From: Pectobacterium aroidearum
GTDB lineage: Bacteria; Pseudomonadota; Gammaproteobacteria; Enterobacterales; Enterobacteriaceae
Length of the DNA stretch: 64,000 nucleotides
Assembly (NCBI RefSeq): GCF_015689195.1
Contig: NZ_CP065044.1
Coordinates: 4,650,001 to 4,714,000 of the forward strand
Direction of reading: 5' to 3'
This document shows, piece by piece, positions 57,039-64,000 of this stretch. The number at the start of each line of letters is the position of its first letter. The first letter of the stretch is position 1. The notes beneath the pieces were generated by a model. That model did not search any database and had not been told where the DNA came from. It saw only the letters and a program-made list of their open reading frames with translations. The position numbers and the translations under genes were made by a program.

Positions 57039-57041
57039 AAA

Positions 57042-57632
57042 CTAACGACTATCGCTCGGTTGGCGGGCAGAAACAGCAGAAGACTGGGACTGCTCAGGTT
57101 TGACATTATCGTTGCCGACAGCTTCAGCACGTACAGCGCTGTCGCTATCATGGTGATGTTCAGCAGCACCATTTTCAGGTTTAGGCTGGCCGTCTGCCGG
57201 ACGTACTGCGGTTTCTACTTCAATCACGCCATCGTAGGCCGCTTCAGGATCGTTTAGCGGGGCGTTACGAGGCTGTTCCACCGTCGCGTTCTGATCGTCT
57301 GACTTTTGGTGACCATCCGACTTTTGCGGCGACGTCGTTTCGGTATAGCCACGTTTCATCGCTTCCGCCGCCTCTTTGAGTTCATCCATTGAGGCTTTCA
57401 ACTCAGGCGACAGATTCTGCAAACTGGCTTTTTCGACTTTTTTCAGGCTTTCCTGAAACTCCTGAAGTTTCAGCTCCTGCGACAGTTCATTCTGAACGGT
57501 AGACGCCAGCGCACGCAGCGTCCTGATCCAGCCTGCAACCGTCTTGACTGCCACAGGTAAACGCTCCGGCCCGAGAACAATCAGGCCAAGAACCATCACC
57601 AATAGCAATTCACCAAAACCGATATCGAACAC
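57042..57632 (-). CDS. tatB: Sec-independent protein translocase TatB
   Basis: Single-span membrane protein that binds Tat substrates with TatC. The 196 residues start [22 protein letters not shown], with Glu8 in the membrane helix, then an amphipathic helix and a long, poorly conserved, charged C-terminal tail rich in Asp, Glu, Lys and Pro. Confidence 0.95.
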   Translation of the reverse strand: MFDIGFGELLLVMVLGLIVLGPERLPVAVKTVAGWIRTLRALASTVQNELSQELKLQEFQESLKKVEKASLQNLSPELKASMDELKEAAEAMKRGYTETTSPQKSDGHQKSDDQNATVEQPRNAPLNDPEAAYDGVIEVETAVRPADGQPKPENGAAEHHHDSDSAVRAEAVGNDNVKPEQSQSSAVSARQPSDSR

Positions 57633-57635
57633 AGA

Positions 57636-57896
57636 TTACACCTGCTCTTTATGCTGGCTCTTCGTCTCGCCCGGCTTGGCGTCTGCCTGGTTGTCAGCAA
57701 TAGACTTGGTAGAAAAATCAGCATCTGGCTGCGTTTTGTCTGCGCTAGTGGACGGCTGATCGTCACCCATTGCTTTCTTAAAGCCTTTGATTGACGCTCC
57801 CAGATCCGAACCCAGCGTTCTCAGCTTGTTAGTGCCGAACAGCAAGATGACGATGACCGCGATAATCAACAGGTTCCAGAGACTAATACCACCCAT
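57636..57896 (-). CDS. tatA: Sec-independent protein translocase TatA
   Basis: Pore-forming or membrane-weakening Tat subunit of 86 residues: a transmembrane helix, the FGTNKL hinge, and an amphipathic helix ([16 protein letters not shown]), then a charged tail. First gene of tatABC, with 3 bp to tatB. Confidence 0.96.
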   Translation of the reverse strand: MGGISLWNLLIIAVIVILLFGTNKLRTLGSDLGASIKGFKKAMGDDQPSTSADKTQPDADFSTKSIADNQADAKPGETKSQHKEQV

Positions 57897-57978
57897 AACA
57901 TTTACCTCTTTTCAAAAAGGGGAACGACAGAATTCCTATTATTATATCGGGTAATTCTGGCGTGCATCATGATCTGCT

Positions 57979-59619
57979 TCAACGAGTTCGACGCCAACCG
58001 ATAATCCAGGCAACAATGCCTGCTGCCATCAGCCCTGCGGGAACCATATCGGCTTCAACACGGCTGATCAGTAACAACGTACCACTGATTAGCAGCGTTG
58101 CGCCAATACCCAAAAGATATCGTGATTGCCCTTGACGCGCCTGCTGCGTTTTCAACTCATAGGCCAGTTGGTCGACGCTGTGCTTTAACATCTTATGCTG
58201 ACGCAGCCCGTCATAAAACAATTCAGGCACTTCCGGCAGTTTTTCAGCCCAGAACGGCGCTTTTTCTTTGAGCGCACGGAAAACTGCAGGTAAACCGACC
58301 TGCTGCTTCATCCAGGTTTCCAGAAACGGCTTGGCGGTTTTCCACAGATCGAGCTGCGGATAAAGCTGTCGACCAACGCCTTCAATATACAACAGCGTTT
58401 TTTGCAGCAACACCAATTGGGGCTGTACTTCCATGTTGAAGCGGCGTGCCGTATTAAACAAATTCAATAATACATGGCCGAACGAAATTTCCGCCAACGG
58501 CTTCTCGAAGATCGGTTCACAGACCGTACGAATAGCGAATTCAAAATCAGCAACATTGGTATCCGCAGGCACCCAGCCCGAGTCCACATGCAGTTCGGCG
58601 ACTTTACGATAATCACGATTGAAGAAGGCGATGAAATTCTCGGCCAGATAGCGCTTATCTTCTTTATTCAAAGAACCGACGATACCGCAGTCAATGCCGA
58701 TATATTGGGGGTCTTCCGGGTGCTCGTAGCTGATAAATATATTGCCGGGATGCATATCCGCATGGAAGAAACTGTCGCGAAATACCTGCGTGAAGAAAAC
58801 CTGAACGCCGCGTTCTGCCAGCAGCTTCATATCTGTGCCATTGGCCTTCAGCGCATCGACATCAGAAACAGGAATACCGTAGATACGTTCCATCACCAAC
58901 ATGCCTTCGCTGCAATAATCCGAATAGATTTCCGGCACATACAGCATCGGGCTGTTCTCAAAATTCCGCCGCAGTTGAATAGCATTGGCTGCTTCTCGCA
59001 GCAAGTTCAGCTCATCAAGCAACGTTTTTTCGTATTCCAGCACCACTTCACGCGGCCGCAGGCGACGACCATCCGGCAACAGACGAGGCAACCAGCCAGC
59101 CAGACGCTTCATCAGGCGCATATCCGCCTTGATGACAGGCAAGATATCCGGGCGGATAACCTTGATAACGATCTCTTTTCCCGTGCTTTTCAGACAGGCG
59201 GTATGCACCTGTGCAATTGAGGCAGAAGCCAGCGGTTTAATGTCAAAATCATCAAACCACTCTTCGAGAGGAATCCCCCCCATCGACAGCTCAATTTGCT
59301 CGCGAGCCAGCTTGCCATCAAACGGCTCAACCTTATCCTGCAACATCGCTAACTGGTCGGCGATAGCTGGTGGGAAGAGATCACGGCGCGTAGACATCAT
59401 TTGTCCGAACTTAATCCACACGGGCCCCAGTTCCTGGAGTGCCAAACGTAGACGTTCCCCTAAAGGCATGTTGCGGTGACGATTGGGTAACCAGAACAGC
59501 AGACGACGCCCCGCACGCAGCGGAAACGTCAGACGCATTTTAGGAATGAGTTCGTCCAGACCATAGCTCAACAACACTCGCACAATGCTGTAAAGGCGGC
59601 GTAATTCACTGGGTGTCAT
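57979..59619 (-). CDS. ubiB: Ubiquinone biosynthesis kinase-like protein UbiB
   Basis: Member of the ABC1/ADCK atypical kinase family needed for ubiquinone synthesis, thought to use ATP to help lipid precursors leave the membrane. It has 546 residues; kinase-like parts are [14 protein letters not shown] (the family KxGQ), [17 protein letters not shown], and [10 protein letters not shown] and IDCGIVG. Two C-terminal membrane helices are visible. It overlaps ubiJ by 4 bp. Confidence 0.95.
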   Translation of the reverse strand: MTPSELRRLYSIVRVLLSYGLDELIPKMRLTFPLRAGRRLLFWLPNRHRNMPLGERLRLALQELGPVWIKFGQMMSTRRDLFPPAIADQLAMLQDKVEPFDGKLAREQIELSMGGIPLEEWFDDFDIKPLASASIAQVHTACLKSTGKEIVIKVIRPDILPVIKADMRLMKRLAGWLPRLLPDGRRLRPREVVLEYEKTLLDELNLLREAANAIQLRRNFENSPMLYVPEIYSDYCSEGMLVMERIYGIPVSDVDALKANGTDMKLLAERGVQVFFTQVFRDSFFHADMHPGNIFISYEHPEDPQYIGIDCGIVGSLNKEDKRYLAENFIAFFNRDYRKVAELHVDSGWVPADTNVADFEFAIRTVCEPIFEKPLAEISFGHVLLNLFNTARRFNMEVQPQLVLLQKTLLYIEGVGRQLYPQLDLWKTAKPFLETWMKQQVGLPAVFRALKEKAPFWAEKLPEVPELFYDGLRQHKMLKHSVDQLAYELKTQQARQGQSRYLLGIGATLLISGTLLLISRVEADMVPAGLMAAGIVAWIIGWRRTR

Positions 59620-60263
59620 CGTAAAGCCTCCAGCTTTGCCAGCCGTTCGGACAACACATCGGCGGATTTATCCAGCGCAACAATTTCCTCATGGAACCAG
59701 GCATTTTCCAGTTTTCCCGGCGCCAGTCGCCACTCTTCCGTTAACGTCTCGGACAGGAAATGTTGTTGCTGATGTAATGACCGTCTCAGGAAACTCAGGG
59801 TTTTCTGTGCCGTCTGGCTAAGACCTTGAGCAACAATATCGCCCAGGTAGGGAGACAGCCATTCCGCAGGATCGAACTCCGCCAGATCAACCAGCACAAT
59901 GAACTGTTGAACGACTTGAATATCACCCTCAATCACCAGTTCGCCGCTGCGCATCAGCGACGATAGCTGTTGACGATCGCGTAATTTCATCAGAACCGGA
60001 ACGCGTGTTTTCAGGCGGCAATCCGCCAATTCGTCCCACTGGCTGACAACGTCCAGGCGCTGTTCGTTAAACACCAGCACCAGAGGCACATCCAGTTCAG
60101 CCAGCTCGATCTGAAGTGTTTTTCCCTGTAAGCGCTGGCGGGCAGACTTCATGCTTCGATCGCAAGAAAAACGACGATCGCCAGAAACAGTATCGTGAAA
60201 AAGCAGCTGATTCAGCGCGGTTTCCAGCGTAGCAGTCAGAAAAGACGTTATCAGCATTGGCAT
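59616..60263 (-). CDS. ubiJ: Ubiquinone biosynthesis accessory factor UbiJ
   Basis: Lipid-binding SCP2-domain protein that scaffolds the soluble Ubi complex. From the ATG at 60263 it has 215 residues against 201 in E. coli. Conserved parts include [17 protein letters not shown], then [11 protein letters not shown], and [17 protein letters not shown], then a coiled helix. Near residues 24-40 there is a stretch ([15 protein letters not shown]) longer than the E. coli protein. ATGs at 60269 and 60257 are alternative starts. Confidence 0.88.
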   Translation of the reverse strand: MPMLITSFLTATLETALNQLLFHDTVSGDRRFSCDRSMKSARQRLQGKTLQIELAELDVPLVLVFNEQRLDVVSQWDELADCRLKTRVPVLMKLRDRQQLSSLMRSGELVIEGDIQVVQQFIVLVDLAEFDPAEWLSPYLGDIVAQGLSQTAQKTLSFLRRSLHQQQHFLSETLTEEWRLAPGKLENAWFHEEIVALDKSADVLSERLAKLEALR

Positions 60264-60269
60264 TTCCAA

Positions 60270-61025
60270 TCAGAATTTAAACCCACGATGCAGTGCAACG
60301 ATTCCACCAGTGAGGTTGAAATAGTTAACACTGTCAAAACCGGCATCGCTCATCATCCCTTTCAGCGTTTCCTGATCGGGATGCATGCGGATGGATTCCG
60401 CCAGATAGCGGTAGCTCCCGGCATCACTCGCCACGGCTTCGCCAATCCTCGGCAGGATATGAAATGAATACGCATCGTAAACGGTGCTCAGCTGTTTAAT
60501 GATCGGCTTGGAAAACTCCAACACCAGCAACCGACCACCCGGCTTCAGAACACGGTACATTGAGCGCAGCGCTTTGTTTTTGTCCGTCACGTTGCGCAGA
60601 CCAAAGGAGATAGTAATGCAGTCGAAGAAATCATCAGGGAACGGCAGCGCTTCTGCATTGGCCTGCACGTAGCTGATGTTGTCGATAATGCCTTTGTTAC
60701 GCAGTTTCTCACGGCCAACTTTCAGCATGGATGCATTGATGTCTGCCAGAATGACTTCACCACCTTCACCAACCATACGGGAGAATTTTGCGGTTAAATC
60801 CCCTGTTCCTCCGGCCAGATCCAGCACACGCTGGTTACGTCTTACCCCACTGCATTCAATGGTGAAACGCTTCCAGATACGGTGGATACCAAAGGACATC
60901 AGGTCATTCATCAAGTCATACTTTGCTGCTACAGAATGAAAAACTTCAGCCACCATGACTTCTTTTTCATCCCTGGCGACAGTCCGAAAACCAAAGTCGG
61001 CCGTATTCTCCTGCTCACTTGCCAT
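60270..61025 (-). CDS. ubiE: Ubiquinone/menaquinone C-methyltransferase UbiE
   Basis: SAM-dependent methyltransferase for both ubiquinone and menaquinone synthesis. It has 251 residues, with [17 protein letters not shown], the SAM-binding [12 protein letters not shown] near 67-78, and the signature [17 protein letters not shown]. It leads ubiE-ubiJ-ubiB, as in E. coli. Confidence 0.97.
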   Translation of the reverse strand: MASEQENTADFGFRTVARDEKEVMVAEVFHSVAAKYDLMNDLMSFGIHRIWKRFTIECSGVRRNQRVLDLAGGTGDLTAKFSRMVGEGGEVILADINASMLKVGREKLRNKGIIDNISYVQANAEALPFPDDFFDCITISFGLRNVTDKNKALRSMYRVLKPGGRLLVLEFSKPIIKQLSTVYDAYSFHILPRIGEAVASDAGSYRYLAESIRMHPDQETLKGMMSDAGFDSVNYFNLTGGIVALHRGFKF

Positions 61026-61157
61026 CTTATCCGCCTACTATTTCAGTCAAATTTCGGGTCTACCCATTTATGGTGAGAGTGTACCAGACCCAGATAAAAA
61101 CCCCACTGCACTAATTTCGCATAGCATGAGTGCCAAGCCCGCGAAATCCATATCGAT

Positions 61158-62720
61158 TTAGTACGAGTTAGTACGGTTAGCGGAGGGGGTTTCTGCTGCT
61201 TCACTCTCTGCTTTCACAGGTGGTGAGACACCGTCGGGGGCGGCTGAACCCGTTAATTCATCACGTTCAGCGTGCTCATGGGCCGTTGCTTTTTCAGCCA
61301 ATGACGGGCTGATCGTGCGTTTAATTTCAACGCCCAGCGCGCGAAACCCCTCAGCCTGGCCAATAAGGTTACCACGCCCAGACGAAAGTTTATTCATCGC
61401 CTGACGATAAGTGCCCTGTGCTTTATCCAGACTCTGCCCCATGGCCTCCATATCGTCGACGAACAACCGCAGCTTATCGTACAGCCGTGATGCTTTCTCA
61501 GCGATGTGCTGTGCATTGCGGCTCTGTTGTTCATAGCGCCATAAGTTGTTGATGGTCCGTAACGCCACCAGCAGCGTGGTCGGGCTAACCAGCATAATAT
61601 TGTGCTTTAGCGCCTCGTTAATCAATTCGGGCTGACGATCGATAGCGACCAGAAAAGCGGGTTCGACCGGGATAAACATCAGCACGTAATCTAGCGAACG
61701 CAGCCCCGGAAGCTGCTGGTAATCTTTGCTACTCAGTTGCCTGATATGGCTGCGTACCGAGAGCAAATGTTCGTTCAGCGCCGCATTACGTTCGATGTCA
61801 TCGTCGCTATTGAAATAGCGCTCATAAGCCACCAGCGACATCTTGGCATCGATCACGACATCTTTACCCTGCGGTAAACGCACAATGACATCCGGCTGCA
61901 GGCGGCTATTCGCCCCTGTTTGCACGCTGACCTGTGTCTGATACTCATAGCCTTCACGCAGGCCGGATGCTTCCAGCACGCGGCTGAGAACCACTTCGCC
62001 CCAGTTCCCCTGCGTTTTGTTATCGCCTTTCAGCGCTTTCGTCAGGTTGATGGCCTCGTGTGCCATTTGCGCGTTAAGCTGTTGCAGATTGCGGATTTCA
62101 TGCGCCAGCGTGTGGCGCTCGCGCGCTTCCGCACCAAAACTGTCCTGAACCTGACGGCGGAAGCCATCAAGCTGCTCACGCAGCGGCATCAACAGCTTAT
62201 CCAGACTCTGTTTATTTTGCTCATCCACTTTGCGGCCGCTGTGTTCAAAAATCCGGTTCGCCAGATTCTCAAACTGCGTCGTCAACCGCTGTTCGCTATT
62301 TGCCAACAGCCGCTGCTTTTCTTCCGCCGCCATACGGGTTTCTTCCAGCCGAATGGTGACTTCTCGCAGCTCAGCTTCCTGTGCGCTATTTATTTCACGT
62401 AGCGTCCGCAGTTCCTGATTTAACTGCACGCACTCTGCGCGAAGCTCGCCCAACTGTTGCAGCTTTTCATGGCTGGCAGAAAGCTGAGCGTGAACCGTGC
62501 GCAGTTCCAGCTCGTTTTGCCGCAGCCGCTGTTCATCTTGCTGCTTGACCTGCTGCTGTTCGCTGAGCGACTGTTGAGTCTGCTGTAATGTCTGTGCCAG
62601 CAACCGCTGTTCGGTGCCATGCTGCGACAGCTTCTGTTGATGAATCAGGCTGGCAATCAACCACCCGATCAGTAGCCCCACCGCACTGCCGCCCAGACCA
62701 TAAAATATGCTGATATCCAC
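61158..62720 (-). CDS. rmuC: DNA recombination protein RmuC
   Basis: A 520-residue protein that limits inversions at short repeats in E. coli. It has an N-terminal membrane segment (about 5-26, LGGSAVGLLIGWLIASLI), a long Gln/Glu-rich coiled coil to about residue 200, and the conserved RmuC core (GNWGEVVLSRVLEASGL, VVIDAKMSLVAYERYF). The C-terminal tail is low-complexity and longer than in E. coli (475 residues). Confidence 0.93.
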   Translation of the reverse strand: MDISIFYGLGGSAVGLLIGWLIASLIHQQKLSQHGTEQRLLAQTLQQTQQSLSEQQQVKQQDEQRLRQNELELRTVHAQLSASHEKLQQLGELRAECVQLNQELRTLREINSAQEAELREVTIRLEETRMAAEEKQRLLANSEQRLTTQFENLANRIFEHSGRKVDEQNKQSLDKLLMPLREQLDGFRRQVQDSFGAEARERHTLAHEIRNLQQLNAQMAHEAINLTKALKGDNKTQGNWGEVVLSRVLEASGLREGYEYQTQVSVQTGANSRLQPDVIVRLPQGKDVVIDAKMSLVAYERYFNSDDDIERNAALNEHLLSVRSHIRQLSSKDYQQLPGLRSLDYVLMFIPVEPAFLVAIDRQPELINEALKHNIMLVSPTTLLVALRTINNLWRYEQQSRNAQHIAEKASRLYDKLRLFVDDMEAMGQSLDKAQGTYRQAMNKLSSGRGNLIGQAEGFRALGVEIKRTISPSLAEKATAHEHAERDELTGSAAPDGVSPPVKAESEAAETPSANRTNSY

Positions 62721-62889
62721 TTTGCCTCCGCAGGCCTCTCACGCTGTCGGTCAAGGTAAAATGATACTGTATGGATGTCCAGAAACAATTCTGATGGGGA
62801 GTAGGTTGAGCAGAAAAATGCGAGCCGCATTCCATATGAGTATGGGCATACGATAATTTTCAGAAGAATCAGAGGGGTAACACTGAAAT

Positions 62890-62920
62890 TCCCCCAACGT
62901 GGAACATTAACGTTGGGGGA
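62890..62920 (-). terminator. Hairpin after argH, possible terminator
   Basis: TCCCCCAACGT and ACGTTGGGGGA form an 11-bp perfect stem around a 9-base loop, 31 bp past the argH stop. The following T-run is weak. The rest of the 231-bp argH-rmuC gap shows no gene. Confidence 0.6.
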
Positions 62921-62951
62921 ATGGAAGGTACAGCTTAGCGAAGAGTGCGAC

Positions 62952-64000
62952 TTAGGCTAAGCGCTGCTTCGCATCACTAATCGCTTTAGCGACCTGCTGC
63001 GGTGACACGCCACCTTGTGCTGCACGCTTATCCAGACAGGATTGCAACGCCAGAATCGGGTAGACATCCTCGCCAATCACGGCGCTGAATTTTTGCAGAT
63101 CGGCCAGCGGCAGCGCTTCCAATGCTTTACCCTGACGGATGGCTTCAACCACCGCTTCACCCACGATATGGTGCGCTTCACGGAATGGGACGCCTTTTGC
63201 GACCAGATAATCCGCCAGCTCTGTCGAGTTCGCGTAGCCTTGCTCAGCGGCCTCTTTACAACGCGGGCGTTTCACCTGAATGCCTTCCAGCACCAGCGCC
63301 GCCATCATCAGGCAGTCGTGCCAGGTGTCCAGCGCGTCAAACAGCCCTTCTTTGTCTTCCTGCATGTCTTTGTTATACGCCAGCGGCAGGCCTTTGAGCG
63401 TCATCATCATGCCGGTCAATGCGCCCTGTACGCGGCCACATTTACCGCGAATCAGCTCCAGCGCATCCGGGTTTTTCTTCTGCGGCATCAGGGAAGAACC
63501 CGATGTCACACGGTCAGACAACTCAACGAACGCCGCTTCACCGCTGTTGAAGAAGATCAGATCTTCGGCAAAACGCGACAGGTGGATCATGCCGATCGAA
63601 GCATCGGACAACAGTTCCAGTACATGATCGCGATCGGAAACCGTGTCCAGACTGTTACGCGTGGCGGATGCAAAACCCAACCAGCCAGCTAACTGCTCAC
63701 GGTCAATCGGATAAGCCGTTCCCGCCAGTGCGCCACAGCCCAGCGGGCTGACATCCAGACGCTTCAGCGTATCTTCCAGGCGGCTTTCATCACGCGCCAG
63801 CATCTCGTGGTAAGCCAGACACCAATGTGCAAACGTCACCGGCTGTGCGCGCTGCAAGTGAGTGTAACCCGGCATCACCGCATCCTGATTCGCTTCCGCC
63901 GTCGTGACCAGCGCCTGACGCAGCTGACGTACCGACAGCAGCAGTTCTGCAATCTGCGCCTTACACCAGAGTTTCAGGTCGGTGGCGACCTGATCGTTAC
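62952..64000 (-). CDS. argH: Argininosuccinate lyase, C-terminal part (cut by window edge)
   Basis: Splits argininosuccinate to arginine and fumarate, the last step of arginine synthesis. The last 349 codons are present, in frame to the edge (N-terminal visible part [13 protein letters not shown]). The family signature [15 protein letters not shown] is seen near the middle, and [11 protein letters not shown] and [12 protein letters not shown] fit. Its 3' neighbour is rmuC, whereas in E. coli K-12 it is oxyR. Confidence 0.96.
   Translation of the reverse strand, partial: NDQVATDLKLWCKAQIAELLLSVRQLRQALVTTAEANQDAVMPGYTHLQRAQPVTFAHWCLAYHEMLARDESRLEDTLKRLDVSPLGCGALAGTAYPIDREQLAGWLGFASATRNSLDTVSDRDHVLELLSDASIGMIHLSRFAEDLIFFNSGEAAFVELSDRVTSGSSLMPQKKNPDALELIRGKCGRVQGALTGMMMTLKGLPLAYNKDMQEDKEGLFDALDTWHDCLMMAALVLEGIQVKRPRCKEAAEQGYANSTELADYLVAKGVPFREAHHIVGEAVVEAIRQGKALEALPLADLQKFSAVIGEDVYPILALQSCLDKRAAQGGVSPQQVAKAISDAKQRLA

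Overview
The window looks like the chromosome of an enterobacterium (Gammaproteobacteria, Enterobacterales). Almost every protein is close to its Escherichia coli counterpart in length and sequence, and long runs of gene order match E. coli: purHD, hupA-yjaG-nfi-hemE-nudC, thiCEFSGH, rpoBC-rplJLAK-nusG-secE-tufB, and tatABC-ubiBJE. Departures from E. coli (a hemB of the magnesium type next to tatD, a tabtoxin-resistance-like acetyltransferase, an rRNA operon joining hemG to murB) suggest a plant-associated relative of the Pectobacterium group. That genus call is an inference and was not tested.

Layout, left to right. 1-1730: 5' part of a 16S rRNA gene on the minus strand with its leader, boxA and tandem P2/P1 promoters, back to back with the PurR-controlled purHD promoter. 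1734-4627: purH and purD. 4706-4931: an intergenic element with imperfect terminal inverted repeats and internal hairpins. 4933-9469: a minus-strand run of yjaH, hupA, yjaG, nfi, hemE and nudC, with a 16-bp tandem repeat ahead of hemE. 9578-15914: rsd, then a promoter, a TPP riboswitch and the thiCEFSGH thiamine operon. 16306-19587: a yjiR-yjiS divergent pair and the shikimate transporter gene shiA, sitting between thiH and rpoC. 19768-33922: the large minus-strand transcription and translation block (tRNA Thr-Tyr-Gly-Thr, tufB, secE, nusG, rplKAJL, rpoBC) with its promoters, L10 leader and attenuator. 34255-37999: a Ttr-like acetyltransferase, coaA, birA and murB. 38152-43660: a complete rRNA operon (16S, tRNA-Ile, tRNA-Ala, 23S, 5S). 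43720-51268: hemG, trkH, yigZ, pepQ and, divergently, the FadR-controlled fadBA. 51361-61025: fre, ubiD, rfaH, hemB, tatD, tatCBA, ubiB, ubiJ and ubiE. 61158-64000: rmuC and the 3' part of argH.

Functionally this is core growth machinery: rRNA, tRNA, ribosomal proteins, EF-Tu and RNA polymerase, with purine, thiamine, haem, ubiquinone, CoA, biotin, peptidoglycan and arginine synthesis around it. AICAR links purine synthesis to thiamine, because ThiC uses AIR from the purine pathway. fre, ubiD, ubiB, ubiJ and ubiE serve ubiquinone or flavin metabolism. hemE, hemB and hemG are three separated haem genes.

I found no prophage, CRISPR array, transposase or defence island. No wholly unknown multi-gene system is visible. 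The points most worth a second look are regulatory or evolutionary: a riboswitch with a long extra arm, a promoter buried in a terminator hairpin, the hemB type, the Ttr-like gene, and the rrn-mediated rearrangement.
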